A DNA stretch of 64,000 nt from positions 92,492,578 through 92,556,577 of the forward strand of contig OX375879.1 in the NCBI GenBank assembly GCA_947359465.1. Direction: 5' to 3'. The notes under the pieces were generated by a model. That model was not told the DNA's origin, searched no databases, and worked only from the letters and a program-made list of their open reading frames with translations. Shown in pieces: positions 25,850-36,854 of the stretch. The DNA is from Metellina segmentata (Eukaryota; Arthropoda; Arachnida; Araneae; Tetragnathidae). Positions within the stretch are counted from its first letter, which is position 1. Every line of letters starts with the position of its first letter. The position numbers and the translations under genes are program-made.

Positions 25850-26125
25850 AAATTTTCGAACTATTATTTTACTGCAAATTTGTTCCGTTGTGTGATACTG
25901 GGACAGAAGATAAACTTCTGTGCAAGATTAAAAGTTCAAGTTATGTATAAAATTTATTAATTAAAGAAATTTGTAAAAGCTATGAAAAAAAGATTCGAAC
26001 ACTTTTTCATGATGAATACCAATTATATATCCAAAGTCAAATATTACCGTTAGAGATGATATCATTCTTCAGGTGAAACTTTTATTTCCAAAACTCAACA
26101 ACCGAATCATTGGAAGAGCTCAAAA
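25850..26125. repeat. Island-edge duplication, decayed copy 2
   Basis: TTTCGAACTATTATTTTACTG and CAAATTTGTTCCGTTGTGTG match copy 1. Many differences are C to T or G to A, often at CpG in copy 1. Confidence 0.7.
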
Positions 26126-26196
26126 ACGTTTAGTTATTTTACCTTGAGCGAGTTTTTTATTTCAGGTAAATATTTAGTATTAGGTTTAATATTTAA

Positions 26197-26410
26197 TCCT
26201 CTTGGTTGTTGACTCGATGAGGTATCTCGTAAGATAAAACTGACCAGATTTAAATTGACAGGATAACTCGTCATTTGTAGAAAATTGACCAGATCTTGAT
26301 GTTGTCATTTTCAAACAATCGGAAAAATCGTAATGACGAAATATCACATAATTTTTTTTAATTTTTCTGATATTGATGGACGATATATATTGTTGCCACC
26401 ACTTAAAGGG
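26197..26410. mobile_element. TTAA palindrome family, copy with both ends (214 bp)
   Basis: TTAA at 26193-26196 and 26411-26414. Left end TCCTCTTGGTTGTTGACTCG; inverted right end CCCTTTAAGTGGTGG. Inside are GATGAGGTATCTCGTAAG, CTGACCAGATTT and GATGACGAAATATC-like words. One of two copies where both TTAA-bounded ends are visible. Confidence 0.75.
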
Positions 26411-26414
26411 TTAA

Positions 26415-26985
26415 CGTAATAATGGTGTTTTTTTAATAATAACATAATTAAGGTACTTAATAACTTTCAAAGCAAAAAAATAGTGAATAATAAGATTGAT
26501 TACCCTAACACGATTCAATAAACTAACGTATCGGTGGAAAAGCTTATAGCAGGAACTATACATCTGAGGTGAAGAAATAAGTACAATACAACCACTACAG
26601 TACAACCATTTGAAGACTACTAATTTTTGTTAACAATAAAAATAAAAATTATATTTCTGTTCAAACAGATATGACAATACATTTCTCATCATCATGAAAA
26701 CGAGCATTTAAAGTAAAAAACACACACTTCCAAAAAATAACAAATAGTTTGAGGTTTTCTCAAGCCGACAATAAATTGTTTAATGTTTTAAAGTCGTAAA
26801 ATTTATTATTTTATGGTTTGTTGCATTTAAAAAATCTGGTTTTCCCAAATTGAATTATCCGAATTTCACAAAATCATCAATGTTGTTGACAGGCGTAATA
26901 ATATTGCAATTCTAAAACCGTTTCCAATTTTTAGATGATTTTCTCTTTTTCTTACTGAAATAACTGAAATTTTGAAAAGCATTTT
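26415..26985. other. AT-rich stretch with a motif shared with 51805-51844
   Basis: 26671-26710 reads ATGACAATACATTTCTCATC then ATCATGAAAACGAGCATTTA. Close copies lie at 51805-51844 and, inverted, at about 35095-35130, each time near the palindrome family. Confidence 0.5.
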
Positions 26986-26989
26986 TTAC

Positions 26990-27420
26990 GCCCCTTTCCA
27001 TACATTTCAAACAAAGCCACCACCTTTCCGCCCCTGATATTTTTATCGTCTGCTATTCCGTTCCGTTTCTTCTCCGCTGGCTAAACCTCTTTCTCGCAAG
27101 CGGGGAAAAAACACCGCTTCCGCTGTTTTTTTCTCCTCAACGGCGCATTCATAATTCACTATTTAATTACAGCCTTAGTTAGGGAATGCGAGCCATTAAT
27201 TAATATTTAAGTGGATCATTCGGGAATCCCGCTCAACAGAGCGTCACTTTTGAAATTGATTATTATTCCGAGCGAAAGAAAAGCCCCGTTAATACTCGAA
27301 GAATGCACTGCAAATATGGGATTCTAATCTACTAACCAATTTCGTTTTCTCTCGCGCAAAAATGGCGACTCCTAAAAACCCACTCGGTTCCTAATCCGTC
27401 CAAATCAGCAATTAAGCAAC
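26990..27420. other. Unique-sequence island 5
   Basis: Pyrimidine-rich, GC-richer segment (CCTTTCCGCCCCTG, CGCAAGCGGGG). No repeat match and no long frame. Confidence 0.35.
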
Positions 27421-28180
27421 AAAAAACAACTCGTCGTACTTCACTTAATCCACTCTTCAACTAATAAATTTCAAACTTGAGATAAGGCCCAGAGACGCAA
27501 CTTTTTCGGAGACGGGATAATTGCTTGATTTATAGATGGTAAACAAAAATGATATTTCACCTGCCCCCGTGGAAAAAGTGAAGTATGTTTAATGAATCAA
27601 TGTTTGATAATATTATTTCGGCCTCTCAGTGTCTCTGGTCGCATTATTAAAAATGCAAAAAGATGATAATTAAGTTCATTTCGGATATTTTTCACAAACT
27701 GATCCCAACTTTTTCTAATTAGGGATTGAAAAGTTTTAAAAATTAGATTATTTCTCCTCTTGTGTTGGAAGTTGTTTCAAAGCGGGCTTTTTTTTTACGG
27801 TTGTTGAATGAAATGTATTTCGTTTAATTCCACTTTCGCAGTATGTTTTGCAAAAGCACGGAACGTTGCCTCTATTTGGTGAAATATGAATTCTAAATAT
27901 TTTATCATTTTTGTCTCTAATTACAGTTTTTTCTCCCTTTTATTATCTTACCCGTAAATGAATCCATAAACATAATATTCGTTTCGATGAGTTCAGGTTG
28001 GTATTTGTTAAATACCATTGGCTTGTGATGTGGAGCTAGAATTTAATTAAGCTGGAAAAGAAAGTGCAGATTGCGAACAAAAAATGAGCACAGTAATTCA
28101 GCTGTTATCAAGCGTATGAATATTTATACAGAAAATGTATGACCAGAGGAATATTTAATTCATAATTCAAAGGTAGATAG
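27420..28180. other. No recognised feature
   Basis: AT-rich, no frame above 60 codons and no repeat recognised. Confidence 0.45.
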
Positions 28181-28184
28181 GTAT

Positions 28185-28525
28185 TTTTGTCCTCAGCGGA
28201 GACGGCAATTCTGATGGTTGCGAGATCGGAGCTTGGACCTGGCTAAAGACCGTCGTGTTCGCTAATGGTGGCTGGGGCACGTTAAATAGGTCGTGGTCAC
28301 AAAGTCCCTCATGTTCCCATACCAAATCAATACCTCTGGGGGTACCTGATCAGGGGGTTATCGGCCTCTGATTGGGATCTAAATTACAATATGTGTGAGT
28401 GAATGGATGTGTGAAAGGGACCTTCCTGTTAAACGGATGTGTCATGTATGAAGAAGACCAACCCTCCGAGGCAATAACACCCCCAATTGGGCCATATATG
28501 GCCCGCACGACAACAACAACAACAG
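28185..28525 (+). mobile_element. SINE-like element, family C, (CAA)n tail
   Basis: Begins near CAGCGGAGACGGCAATTCTG, has a weak B-box-like TTGCGAGATCGGAGC and AAAGACCGTCGTGTTCG, then a body different from families A and B, and ends GCACGACAACAACAACAACA. A (CAA)n tail suggests mobilisation by a different LINE. It could instead be a 5'-truncated LINE 3' end. Confidence 0.55.
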
Positions 28526-28526
28526 C

Positions 28527-28710
28527 TAGGTATTTTAATTAACGTCGCACTGGAGAAGCACGCGGGGCTATTGGTGATGGTCCGGGATCAAACCCGATAG
28601 GAAAGATCCGAAGACCACGTAACTTGGAACCAAGGTCAAATGACGAGGTTTCGCCTAAGCTGGCACCCCAATCTCCGAACTTCCACACCATACCAACTCA
28701 CATTTTAAAA
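28527..28710 (-). mobile_element. SINE body and tail, 5'-truncated
   Basis: TAGGTATTTTAATTAACGTCG through GGTCCGGGATCAAACCCGA and CTGGCACCCCAATCTCCG. Minus-strand shared body directly abutting the tail of the family C element. Confidence 0.82.
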
Positions 28711-28765
28711 CAATATTGCCAAATGTAATACTTCTGTCACTCTTTTGACTACGGCTACAGATATA

Positions 28766-29336
28766 CACTACCTTACAATAATGGACCGAACCCCAGGGGA
28801 TTTGAATGAAATCCGACTGCTTGTTTGAGGGTGTTTTTCGTGGTATGGCCTGGGACCTTTGCATGTTGTTCCTGGTTAATAGAACGCCGATTCCTATATG
28901 AACATTTTCAACCGTCATGTTCTTTCTGCGCTCTGGCAATTTTATGGAATGGACGAACATTACTTCCAGGACGACAAAGCTCCATGTCATGTTGTAGCCT
29001 CTGTCAAGCAGTGGTATCGAGATATGGATTTAAAACGTCTTCCCTGGCCTTCTCGGAGTGCCTACCTAAGCCCCATAGAACATTTGTGGACCTAGTTAGA
29101 GAGACATTTACACATACCAGGGTACCACGTCCGAAATCTCCAGCTGAGCTGGCGACATTCTTGCTGCAGGAATGGACACAAATATCCAAAGCTGTGTATC
29201 AAAACCTCGTTGGAAGTATGCTCTGAAGTGTTGCTAGTGTAATTGCAGCACGTGGGGGACCATCCCCTATTAAAGCATGTATTATTTCCCTTGTATCATC
29301 ACATCTTGCTGTCCGGTCCATTATTGTAGGGTAGTG
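28766..29336 (+). mobile_element. Short Tc1-like element, copy B (571 bp)
   Basis: Ends CACTACCTTACAATAATGGA and, inverted, CACTACCCTACAATAATGGA, with TA at 28764-28765 and 29337-29338. It sits within the TATATC/TAACTAG region of a family 2 MITE, so the pre-insertion site can be read from the other copies. Confidence 0.92.
28825..29228 (+). pseudogene. Tc1/mariner transposase C-terminal relic, copy B
   Basis: One frame (28898-29095) gives MNIFNRHVLSALWQFYG, then QDDKAPCH with the second catalytic aspartate kept, and PIEHLWT ending at a premature stop. The preceding FSW block is in another frame, and the tail (EWTQISKAVYQNLVGSML) is in a third, ending at 29226. The usual SPDLNP block is altered to SAYLSP. 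At least two frameshifts and one stop make it non-functional. Confidence 0.88.
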
Positions 29337-29539
29337 TAACTGAGATGATTCTCTTCTTTGGTACAATTCTTATAACTTTCAAGGTTCACCTGCTGTAGCG
29401 GCCGTAGTCTCAATTCTTTCTTCGCGAAATTCTTATAACTTCAAAGGTAGAACTTCTGTAATGATCGTAGTCTAAATTCTTTCTTCGCAAGATCAAGGTA
29501 CAACTGCCTCTTGCCGGCCGCAGTCTAAAGATCAAGTTA

Positions 29540-30098
29540 AGAGTTATTTTTAGTTAAGAATCATCACCATAGGTCAGTCGATTGTACTAGAATCTTAGCA
29601 ATCTAGTATAGCCGAACAAGGTCTGATAATAAACACAATATTAGTATCTTTAACTGTGAAAAATTATAGAAAAATTTAAAAATTTGCTTAATATCATCAA
29701 TAGATTAAAAAAAATTATACATCTATGCAGAAATAGGTATAAGAAACGAGTGGAATAAAATTACCTTACTAGAGTGCAAAAATTGAGTCTTTAGCCTTTT
29801 CTAATCGTAGAAACGATTGACGTGCTTTTTACGGTAGAGTGGTACAGACAGATGAATATGCAAATGCGTTAATGGCGTGATGTTGGCACTACAATTACGT
29901 GATCGCACACCATATTTTGGTCACGATTACTTTCTTTTGTCTTCATGTCTGAATTAGAATGTTTCTTGCCATGTCTTTCAAAATTGTGGTATGTTTTGTC
30001 ATTCTACAATTATTTTTCTGCTACGTGAGGGCGAATTAGATTGGGTACTGCAACTTAAAGGGAATTCCTAACCACTACGGACATTCAGTTCCCATAAT
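29540..30098. other. AT-rich stretch, nothing recognised
   Basis: No frame above 60 codons and no repeat recognised. Confidence 0.45.
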
Positions 30099-30100
30099 AT

Positions 30101-30414
30101 GTTGGTAATTGAATTTACGTGCCACTTGAGAAACACAACGGGCTATTGGTGACAGTCCGGGATCAATTCAAGAGTAAATATTCAAGGACACACTTCGTAA
30201 TTTTGAGCCATGGTCGGATCACGAGGTCAACACTTGAACTACCCCCTCCCCCGCTCCAAACTTCCACTTAATGCCAATGTGAGTGCATTTTAGGTCACGA
30301 TAGATTCAACGTGCACCAACCCTCACGTACAAGACGGTCTTTGATTGGATCGAGTTTCGAACTCGCAGCCCTCCGTTTTCTGACCAGCGATTATATCAAC
30401 TGGGCTACCGAGGT
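30101..30414 (-). mobile_element. tRNA-derived SINE, family B, full length
   Basis: Runs from ATATGTTGGTAATTGAATTTACG through the shared body to a B box in minus orientation (GAGTTTCGAACTCGC) and the head CAACTGGGCTACCGAGG. Older than most, by its divergence. Confidence 0.82.
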
Positions 30415-30419
30415 TCTCA

Positions 30420-32225
30420 TGCCTGTACTGGGATTCGATCCCAATGACTGTTGTTCTCAGAATTAAAACTCTAGTCAATCAAATGGCAGACGGGCTGCTG
30501 TTTTAAGGTTTGTTCCACTGTATTACAAAACTGAGTTCTTTAGTTGCTTCATCTTTCCGTGCTCTTTTGAACTAAGTGGTGTACCATGTGTTCACTGATT
30601 TTATGACAAAATTACTCGAACAAATTGATAAATTAATCAAACATCTTTTTCCATAAAACTCTTCAATCTGAACAGATTTCTAGAAAAAATAACTTTAACA
30701 TTTATTTATTTTTGTGTGACGGGCTGTTTTTGATTGGAGCCTCCTCACTCTGCTTGTGTTCTCGCACACCTGCAACTCCTTTTATTATTGTTGCTTATTC
30801 CGTAAGTCCTAGATATACAACTAGACTAAATTCATGCACGCGAACAAGTTGAAGAACTCTTAACTCTGAAGCAGGACGTCCAAAAAAAACCTCGCACTCA
30901 AGGGTGCATCTGTTTTATGTGTGTGCGAGTTTCCCAGACCTGATGTATCACGTATATTCTAGTCTCTATTCCTCTTTTTCCCTTTCACGTCATTTTTTGC
31001 TTGGAATTGTCTGTCTCGTGTTTGGCGCAGCTTGGCCAAAACCCCAAAACTTCCAACTATGCAAAAATAGCTTCCCTTACCAGACCAACACGGACCACAA
31101 TGTATAAAGAACTGCTGCTTGAAGACTAGTTGGTTGGGATTTATGGATTGTGGACAGTATTTGGCCAAACACAATACAGGCGACGCCAATTACTAGACAT
31201 GCACACGTAAGAAAGTTTTACGGTCACAGATGAGAGTATTACAGCCAGAGGTAAATCGAACCAGCACCGCATTCAGCTATCAAGTTGCTACAGCAGTGGC
31301 TACATCCACAGATTCACCAATATCCTCTGGAACATCTGAAAGTAGACGTAGGACTTTGCCCCTTTACCGGCTAGGCGTATATGGGCATACTGGAATGACC
31401 TTAACGCCTCCGGGTGATCGTACCAAAATAATAATCTTCAAATCCACTTCATCCATTTTGTCCAGTTGCTATTCCCTTGCCGCATTCAGGCAAGATACCA
31501 AGGTTTCGGGAACTGCAGTTCCTCATACATAATAGACTGCATCTATGAATCTTGGAAACATACAGTTGGTAATCAAGAGAAAGCATCGTATCTTCTACTT
31601 GAGCAATAAAGTCTATTTTGAGTCGTTTCGTTCTTGTGTTTATTAGAATAAAGGGATTTGCAACAATATGACTTTTGCAGGTTTTGAAATGACCGTGCTG
31701 ATTGCGACACTCAGATAATCCTTCATCGTTTCTTAAAACTTTTCGCTTATTTGAAAGAATAGAAATTTTTATATTTTAAACTTCTCGTAGGTGTTTTGAG
31801 GATCTAGTCACAAGTAGAAACTCTCTATGTTCTATCGTGCCCGGTTTGATCATTTATGGCGTAAACACATCGTCGAATACCACAATTAAATTCGATGGCG
31901 ATGGTTTTTATAAAGGGCTCCGTGCAATATAGTACTAAACCATTTTTCGAATTTTTCAAGGGAGATATTTTCAAGTTTTACAAAATTCAAAAACTAGATT
32001 TATTCATCCATTATACAAGAAATTACGCTATCTTAAACTTTGAGGGAATGCGCTCTCTTTCAAGTAGAAATTATTTTACTCTCTTGAATGTTTTGTTTTT
32101 CATTCTTTTTTTCGTTAATCAATTCTCATTCTGCGGCTTATTTTATTTTTAATCTAATCTCAATTGTAAAAGTTAATAAGACTAAAGGTATAGTATCCGA
32201 ATGTTTCAGATTACAGCAGACCACA
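30420..32225. other. No confident feature; 100-codon plus frame 31230-31532
   Basis: The frame begins MRVLQPEVNRTSTAFSYQ, is rich in Ser/Thr, has no recognised domain, and is followed by an AATAAA at about 31604. That arrangement could be an old retrocopy or chance. GTTTGGCGCAGCTTGGCCA near 31021 recurs near 49067 and marks an undefined dispersed repeat. The rest is AT-rich. Confidence 0.25.
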
Positions 32226-32229
32226 TTTC

Positions 32230-32800
32230 ACTCACTCAGTCTCTGGCTGCAATAGATATTTTCACATTCTCATCTCAACCAAATAACTGAGTTCTCGTTA
32301 CATTTTTAAACAAATATATTTCTGTAAGAGACCTATGTCTATTGACTCACATCTAAAACTCATACCTCTATTCTGAGAATGCAACGGCATCACATCAAAG
32401 CATACAGAAAAACCCTTAAATCTAAGCGATTTTTAATTACATTCTCAGAAACCATAGCCGAACTTATTTATCTGGTACCCAATCGCTCTGGTTGCAATAG
32501 ATATTCCACGTGAACATCCCATCCAAATAACTGACTTGTTCTTCGTATTTTTAAACAAATATGTTTCTGATAGGGATCGGATCTATTTTGGTCCACACCA
32601 GAACACAAGTCAGATATCTGAGAACGCAAAGAAATCGAAATCCCCAGAAACCCTCTTATACCCAAATTATTTTAATTACGTCCTCGGAAATCATAACAGT
32701 ACGCATTCCCCTACAGCCATTCTCTCTGTTTGCAATATATATTTCCACGCACTCATTTCAATAGGGCAGCTGAGTTTTTTCCTGTATTTTTAGACAAATA
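32230..32800. repeat. ~240-bp tandem repeat, about 2.4 copies
   Basis: GCAATAGATATTTTCAC at 32249, GCAATAGATATTCCACG at 32494 and GCAATATATATTTCCACG at 32731. Between them AACCAAATAACTGA, TTTTTAAACAAATAT and GCGATTTTTAATTACATTC recur. The last block also occurs at 36202-36243 at the edge of an island. Confidence 0.75.
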
Positions 32801-33654
32801 AATTGGCTTGCGAACTTAAGAAATATCATTATTTTTAAAGGCCATGATCTCAGATTTAAGCAAAGCACCCTGTGGCGATTTGCATTACCGACGGTATTCA
32901 TTAGAAGGCCGGAATAGTAACGTCAGAGTGTCTAGCTTAAGAAGGTGTTCTCTTGCCACAGGAACTCTTCCATAATCTCATTCATTCTCTGCATTCAAAC
33001 GTGGTACAAAGCCTAGATAAATATTTGAAGCAATCATACGGCGTACGAAAGGCCACCTCTTCTGTTTTTTTGAAGTTTTCAGTCACCCTTCTTTCTTAAG
33101 GCACCCAGTTCAGAGTCACCATTCAGTTTAAAGACTTTTGAAGTGAATATGGCTTTAAAATCAGAACAGTACTGGGAAAAGAAACATGAAACTCTAGCGT
33201 CACAAAAAACGTCAAATTGCTTTGTCGTATGATTTCAGAACTAGAATAAACATCTGAAAGATAAATACAGCGTCGTGTAGACATGACATGACCTTTGAAC
33301 CAAGTGCATAAGCGTACTGAGTGAGCAAGAGGGGGCCGCAATATATTGAATTTCTATGGTGTTGGCTGTGGATCAGTGTATTTATGGATTGCGTGGAGTG
33401 CGGACTGCATAAATGCCATCATTTGAAAGCCATTAAACTAAGCTATAATTAATATTGGACGACAGCTATATCTCAACAACAATTTATATCAGTTCCACTT
33501 TACTCGTTCAAACTGTAAATTAACTGACGTGACCGCGTGCAGAAAATTCCTCCTTGAAGCGGGAGAACAAGCGAAAAACTCTACTTACACTCACAAACAA
33601 TTCATTCATCTAATTCAAATTACGTGGACGCAACATATAAATACATTTACATAA
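32800..33654. other. No recognised feature
   Basis: Mixed composition. A 72-codon minus frame without a domain. No repeat recognised. Confidence 0.4.
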
Positions 33655-33662
33655 CCTTTCAT

Positions 33663-34473
33663 GGTACTGCTACAGTCTGCGTTTATAGCGGTGGCAACGG
33701 CCTTGGTTTTTTTTTTTTTTTTTTTTTTTTTGGCGCTCTTTTAAAGTTGCTAAGGCAAGAATTATTTCAAAAATCTTTTTATTTTTACAACGGAAAATTA
33801 AAGCTTGAAAACACATTAGAGAACGTTTTAAAAAGTACATTTTTTAAAGAATTTCACTAAATGTAGTAAGCTTAAACACATTTGCGAACCAGCAAAAGAA
33901 CAAAGTTGTGAATGTTGGGTAAGAATACCCTGAAACTTATCAATTACACTAAATACAGTGGGTATGTTAAAAAGGAAAAAAATTTTTAAAGAATAAAGCA
34001 AGAAATAATACAACCTGATACGTCAGAACTGTTCCGGGAAAAAAATTTATAAGAAACGAAAATTCCACAAATGGCATAAAACAAAACTTATAAACGTTTC
34101 GTGAAAAATATTATAATAAAATTCCACAACTCTGTAGAAATATAAATAAATAAATCACTGATATTACAGAAAAAATAATTTTAAAGTACCAATGCAATCA
34201 TAGTATATTTTAAAATTAAAATAACCAATGGAAGCAAAGAAGAAATTTCAAACGAACCAATGAAATCAAACGGCTTAAACGGATTTTGGAATAACTTTCT
34301 AGAATATTCAAAATGAAAATTGAAAGTTACCCGTTGTCAAGGTTGCCATGAAAACCACAATATCTGTAAAAACAGATGGGTTGCCTTAATCTACCGTAAC
34401 TCGCTACAAGAAGTGCGCCAAAAAAATCGCCAAGGCCATTGCCACCGCTATAAACGTAGAGTGTAGCTGTACC
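33663..34473. mobile_element. 811-bp inverted-repeat element with 8-bp target duplication
   Basis: Flanked by CCTTTCAT at 33655-33662 and 34474-34481, a perfect 8-bp duplication. Long ends match in inverted orientation: GGTACTGCTACAGTCTGCG on the left against GGTACAGCTACACTCTACG, then GTTTATAGCGGTGGCAA on both, then GGCCTTGG, a T-rich run and GGCGC. The interior is AT-rich and non-coding. An 8-bp duplication fits hAT, P or Merlin; the GG-starting end is not the CAG of typical hAT, so I leave it unassigned. Confidence 0.85.
33708..33731. repeat. Poly-T tract inside the left inverted repeat
   Basis: About 24 T in a row. The right arm has only seven at the equivalent place, so this run has expanded since the element was made. 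Confidence 0.9.
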
Positions 34474-34484
34474 CCTTTCATAAA

Positions 34485-34918
34485 TAACCGACAAAACGTA
34501 TGTAACAACGCGTCATCATTCTACACAGAAAACTCTCCGACTCTCGGAGTACGAGTACTTGATCGAAGCAGACGTAAGATATCTATCTGATTCAAACTTT
34601 TAGCTCGTTAACGGTTCGGAGGTTTATAGCTCCGCAGCTGGCGCTGTACTCGTAGTTCACTTGTTACACTGTTGAATATTCACACACAATAAGCAATTGT
34701 TCAAACTTCATATACCTGATTTATTCATTCTGCAATCCAACATAACCGAGGTCATCAGGACCGAGTATTCACGTCAAAACTACAGTTTCTGTCCTCAATT
34801 TATCTAATGCTCGCTTCTGTTCTTGTATTGTGTTTAATCATCGGCTCGAACGTATCTTTAGTATCATTTTTCCACATCCAGGTTGCCACATTGCAAAGTA
34901 GCAGCTGGAAACCCTGCT
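34485..34918. other. No recognised feature
   Basis: Mixed composition. The 74-codon frame starting at 34807 runs into the neighbouring palindromic repeat. No domain. Confidence 0.4.
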
Positions 34919-34920
34919 GT

Positions 34921-35360
34921 TCCTTATCCCTCCAAGTGGTTTTGACGAGATATCTCGTCTATCAAGATCTAAACAGTTGTTGTCCTGACGAGATTTCTCG
35001 TCATCAAGAATGCCAATCGAATTACAAATGATGCAGATATGGTAAGCTTAGAGCAGAAACTCATTAACTAATATTGTTTCGGAAATCCTAAATAGTACTC
35101 ATTTCCATGATGATGAGAATGCACTGTCATGTTTAATCTGTTCAAAAGAAACCTAACACTAGCAAAATACTTTTATTCATAGTTTGTAACCTGAAATCTT
35201 ATAGCTAATCTTTAAACAGTACAGTAGAAAATATGATTCATCAGTGAATACATTTCTACTCCAATCCGATGATATTGCCAATTTTTACCGATTAATCAGT
35301 AACAGGTCAGATTTTCAAACAGAGATATGTCTCATTCATCAAGATCTGGTCAGTTTTCCT
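34921..35360. repeat. TTAA palindrome family, scattered fragments
   Basis: CCCTCCAAGTGGTTTTGACG starts at 34928 after TTAT (a one-base change from TTAA). The perfect GACGAGATATCTCGTC is at 34944-34959, a one-base variant (GACGAGATTTCTCGTC) at about 34987, and a weak relative (AGATATGTCTCATTC) at about 35322. An inverted copy of the ATGACAAT...GAGCATTTA motif lies at about 35095-35130. Confidence 0.7.
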
Positions 35361-35439
35361 AGTGGATAGTGTGATATGACAATCACATCAAATATTGTTT
35401 TGCCCTAAAAGCAGGGAAACACAACCTGCAAGCTATTTG

Positions 35440-35880
35440 TTTCAATGTCCAGTCCCCTAACGAATCCTTGAACTTGAGGAGAAACCAAGTTCATCACCCC
35501 TCGATTCCGAGAAAATGGAACGGGTGCGCTTTCGCCCTTCACGCAATGGGGTTGATATCTGAAGTGGCGCAATGTCACTCGGCCAATAGAAGGAATGACC
35601 CCCTGGAAAGGTCGGGGTTTAGCACCCTGAATGGAAGATCAGACGGGGAGAACGACAGGGAAACGCCAAAGCTAAAAAAAGAGACGGAGACTTTTTCGGT
35701 TATGGCCAGCCATTTTTCCAAACAATATGGTAACTCTACAGTAAAACAATGTACCATCGACGAATCAAAGGAATGAAAAATAAACGAAGTTACCAAACAG
35801 AATACGGCTGCCTTTAATGTGTTGTTCACAAATAATAGAAATCTCTAGATTCCAGAAGGAAAAAAAAAACACCTGATTCC
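35440..35880. other. Unique-sequence island 6
   Basis: GC-richer block with a 102-codon plus frame (35468-35776), polar and without a recognised domain. It is bracketed by palindrome-family ends. Confidence 0.3.
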
Positions 35881-36054
35881 AAAAGAAGGAACCTACATAT
35901 CCCGATGCCTTACTTCAACCTGGCGGTCCCCATATATAAAGGTATGTCCGTATTTCTATACGATACCGATTGAGAACTCCACTTATTTCCGATCGAACCT
36001 GAGGTCAAAACTGGATTTTGATATACAGAACAAAATTGGGTATAATAACCAGTA

Positions 36055-36094
36055 CAGATAGGTATCTAGTCAAGATAACCACAAGGAGGGTTAA
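36055..36094. repeat. Right terminus of the TTAA palindrome family
   Basis: GATAACCACAAGGAGGG followed by TTAA at 36091-36094, the inverted form of the CCCTCC-GTGGTT end. Whether it pairs with the left end at 34928 (1.16 kb away, spanning an island) is uncertain. Confidence 0.55.
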
Positions 36095-36279
36095 GATTTG
36101 CCCTACAGTGCATATTTCTGGATCGGTCATTTATCGGCCCACCCTAGAACACATGCAAGATTCACACAGGCCCCCCACATCAAACCATCCCGCAAACCCC
36201 CCTTAAACCCGAGCGATTTTTAATTACATCCTCAGAAGCCATATCAATCTGAACCACCCCAGTCTGTCCGACACCCATC

Positions 36280-36850
36280 CAAAGTAGGCCACCTTCTCGA
36301 GCGAACGTGTTTGCTCTCTCCACCCTCCAACCGTTCATTGCCATATCCCTACCAACAAATAACCCGAGTTTTCGAGAGAAAAAGAAGAGAACGCAGTGGG
36401 AATTAGGGGATGGTGCATGGCAGGAATTTTGTCATGCAACTCTGTACTTAGGCTGGCCTTGCGTGCCTAGGTGCACTTCTCTTTCCTCTGCTTATCGTCT
36501 GCAGAGGGATCAAGGGTTTTTTTTTCCCGTGTATCCTTTATCTCTGTATCGTTTGGTCGGGGCTCGGCGCTGGGGATGGCCTATAATTTAACCCGCTTTA
36601 TTTAATAGGGAGTGAGGTTGAGAGGGTTAAAAAAATTGCGTTCTGCGATATTGTCTTACATTTAATTGCGGTCTTGTTTTATGTTCGGAGAGGGTATTAA
36701 TGCGGTCGTGTGGTTTTTGAGGTGGACGGTTGTGTGGAGGTGATTCTGAGGACTCGCTGTGAAATGTGAGTGGAAAAGAAGTTTCGGAGTGTTGACTTTG
36801 GTTTTTACATTTATTTAACCCCAATCGTAAGATTTTTAGGAAAGGAATTT
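36280..36850. other. Unique-sequence island 7
   Basis: GC-richer segment with CCTCCAACCG, GGCTGGCCTTGCGTGCC and GGTCGGGGCTCGGCGC. A 94-codon frame has no domain. Its left border (36202-36243) is related to the 32230-32800 repeat. Confidence 0.35.
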
Positions 36851-36854
36851 CGCT

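Larger units (their letters stand above)
28741..29536. mobile_element. TTAA family 2 MITE, split by a Tc1-like insertion
   Basis: Left part CTTTTGACTACGGCTACAG (28742-28760) and right part 29339-29536 (GCGGCCGTAGTC, AATTCTTTCTTCGC, GCCGCAGTCTAAAG) align to the intact copies at 1864 and 20423. The right TTAA is at 29537-29540; the left one is not recognisable. The Tc1-like copy B lies between. Confidence 0.75.

Noticed and set aside
31230..31604. Small gene with polyadenylation signal
   Set aside because: 100 codons without a domain, and AATAAA is common in AT-rich DNA. Not enough to call a gene.
35468..35776. 102-codon plus frame
   Set aside because: Polar and without a recognised domain; overlapped by an 84-codon minus frame. 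Kept only as part of island 6.
34928..36090. One 1.16-kb TTAA element spanning both ends
   Set aside because: The ends match in inverted orientation, but the space between holds a GC-rich unique island and unrelated repeats, so two separate fragments are as likely.
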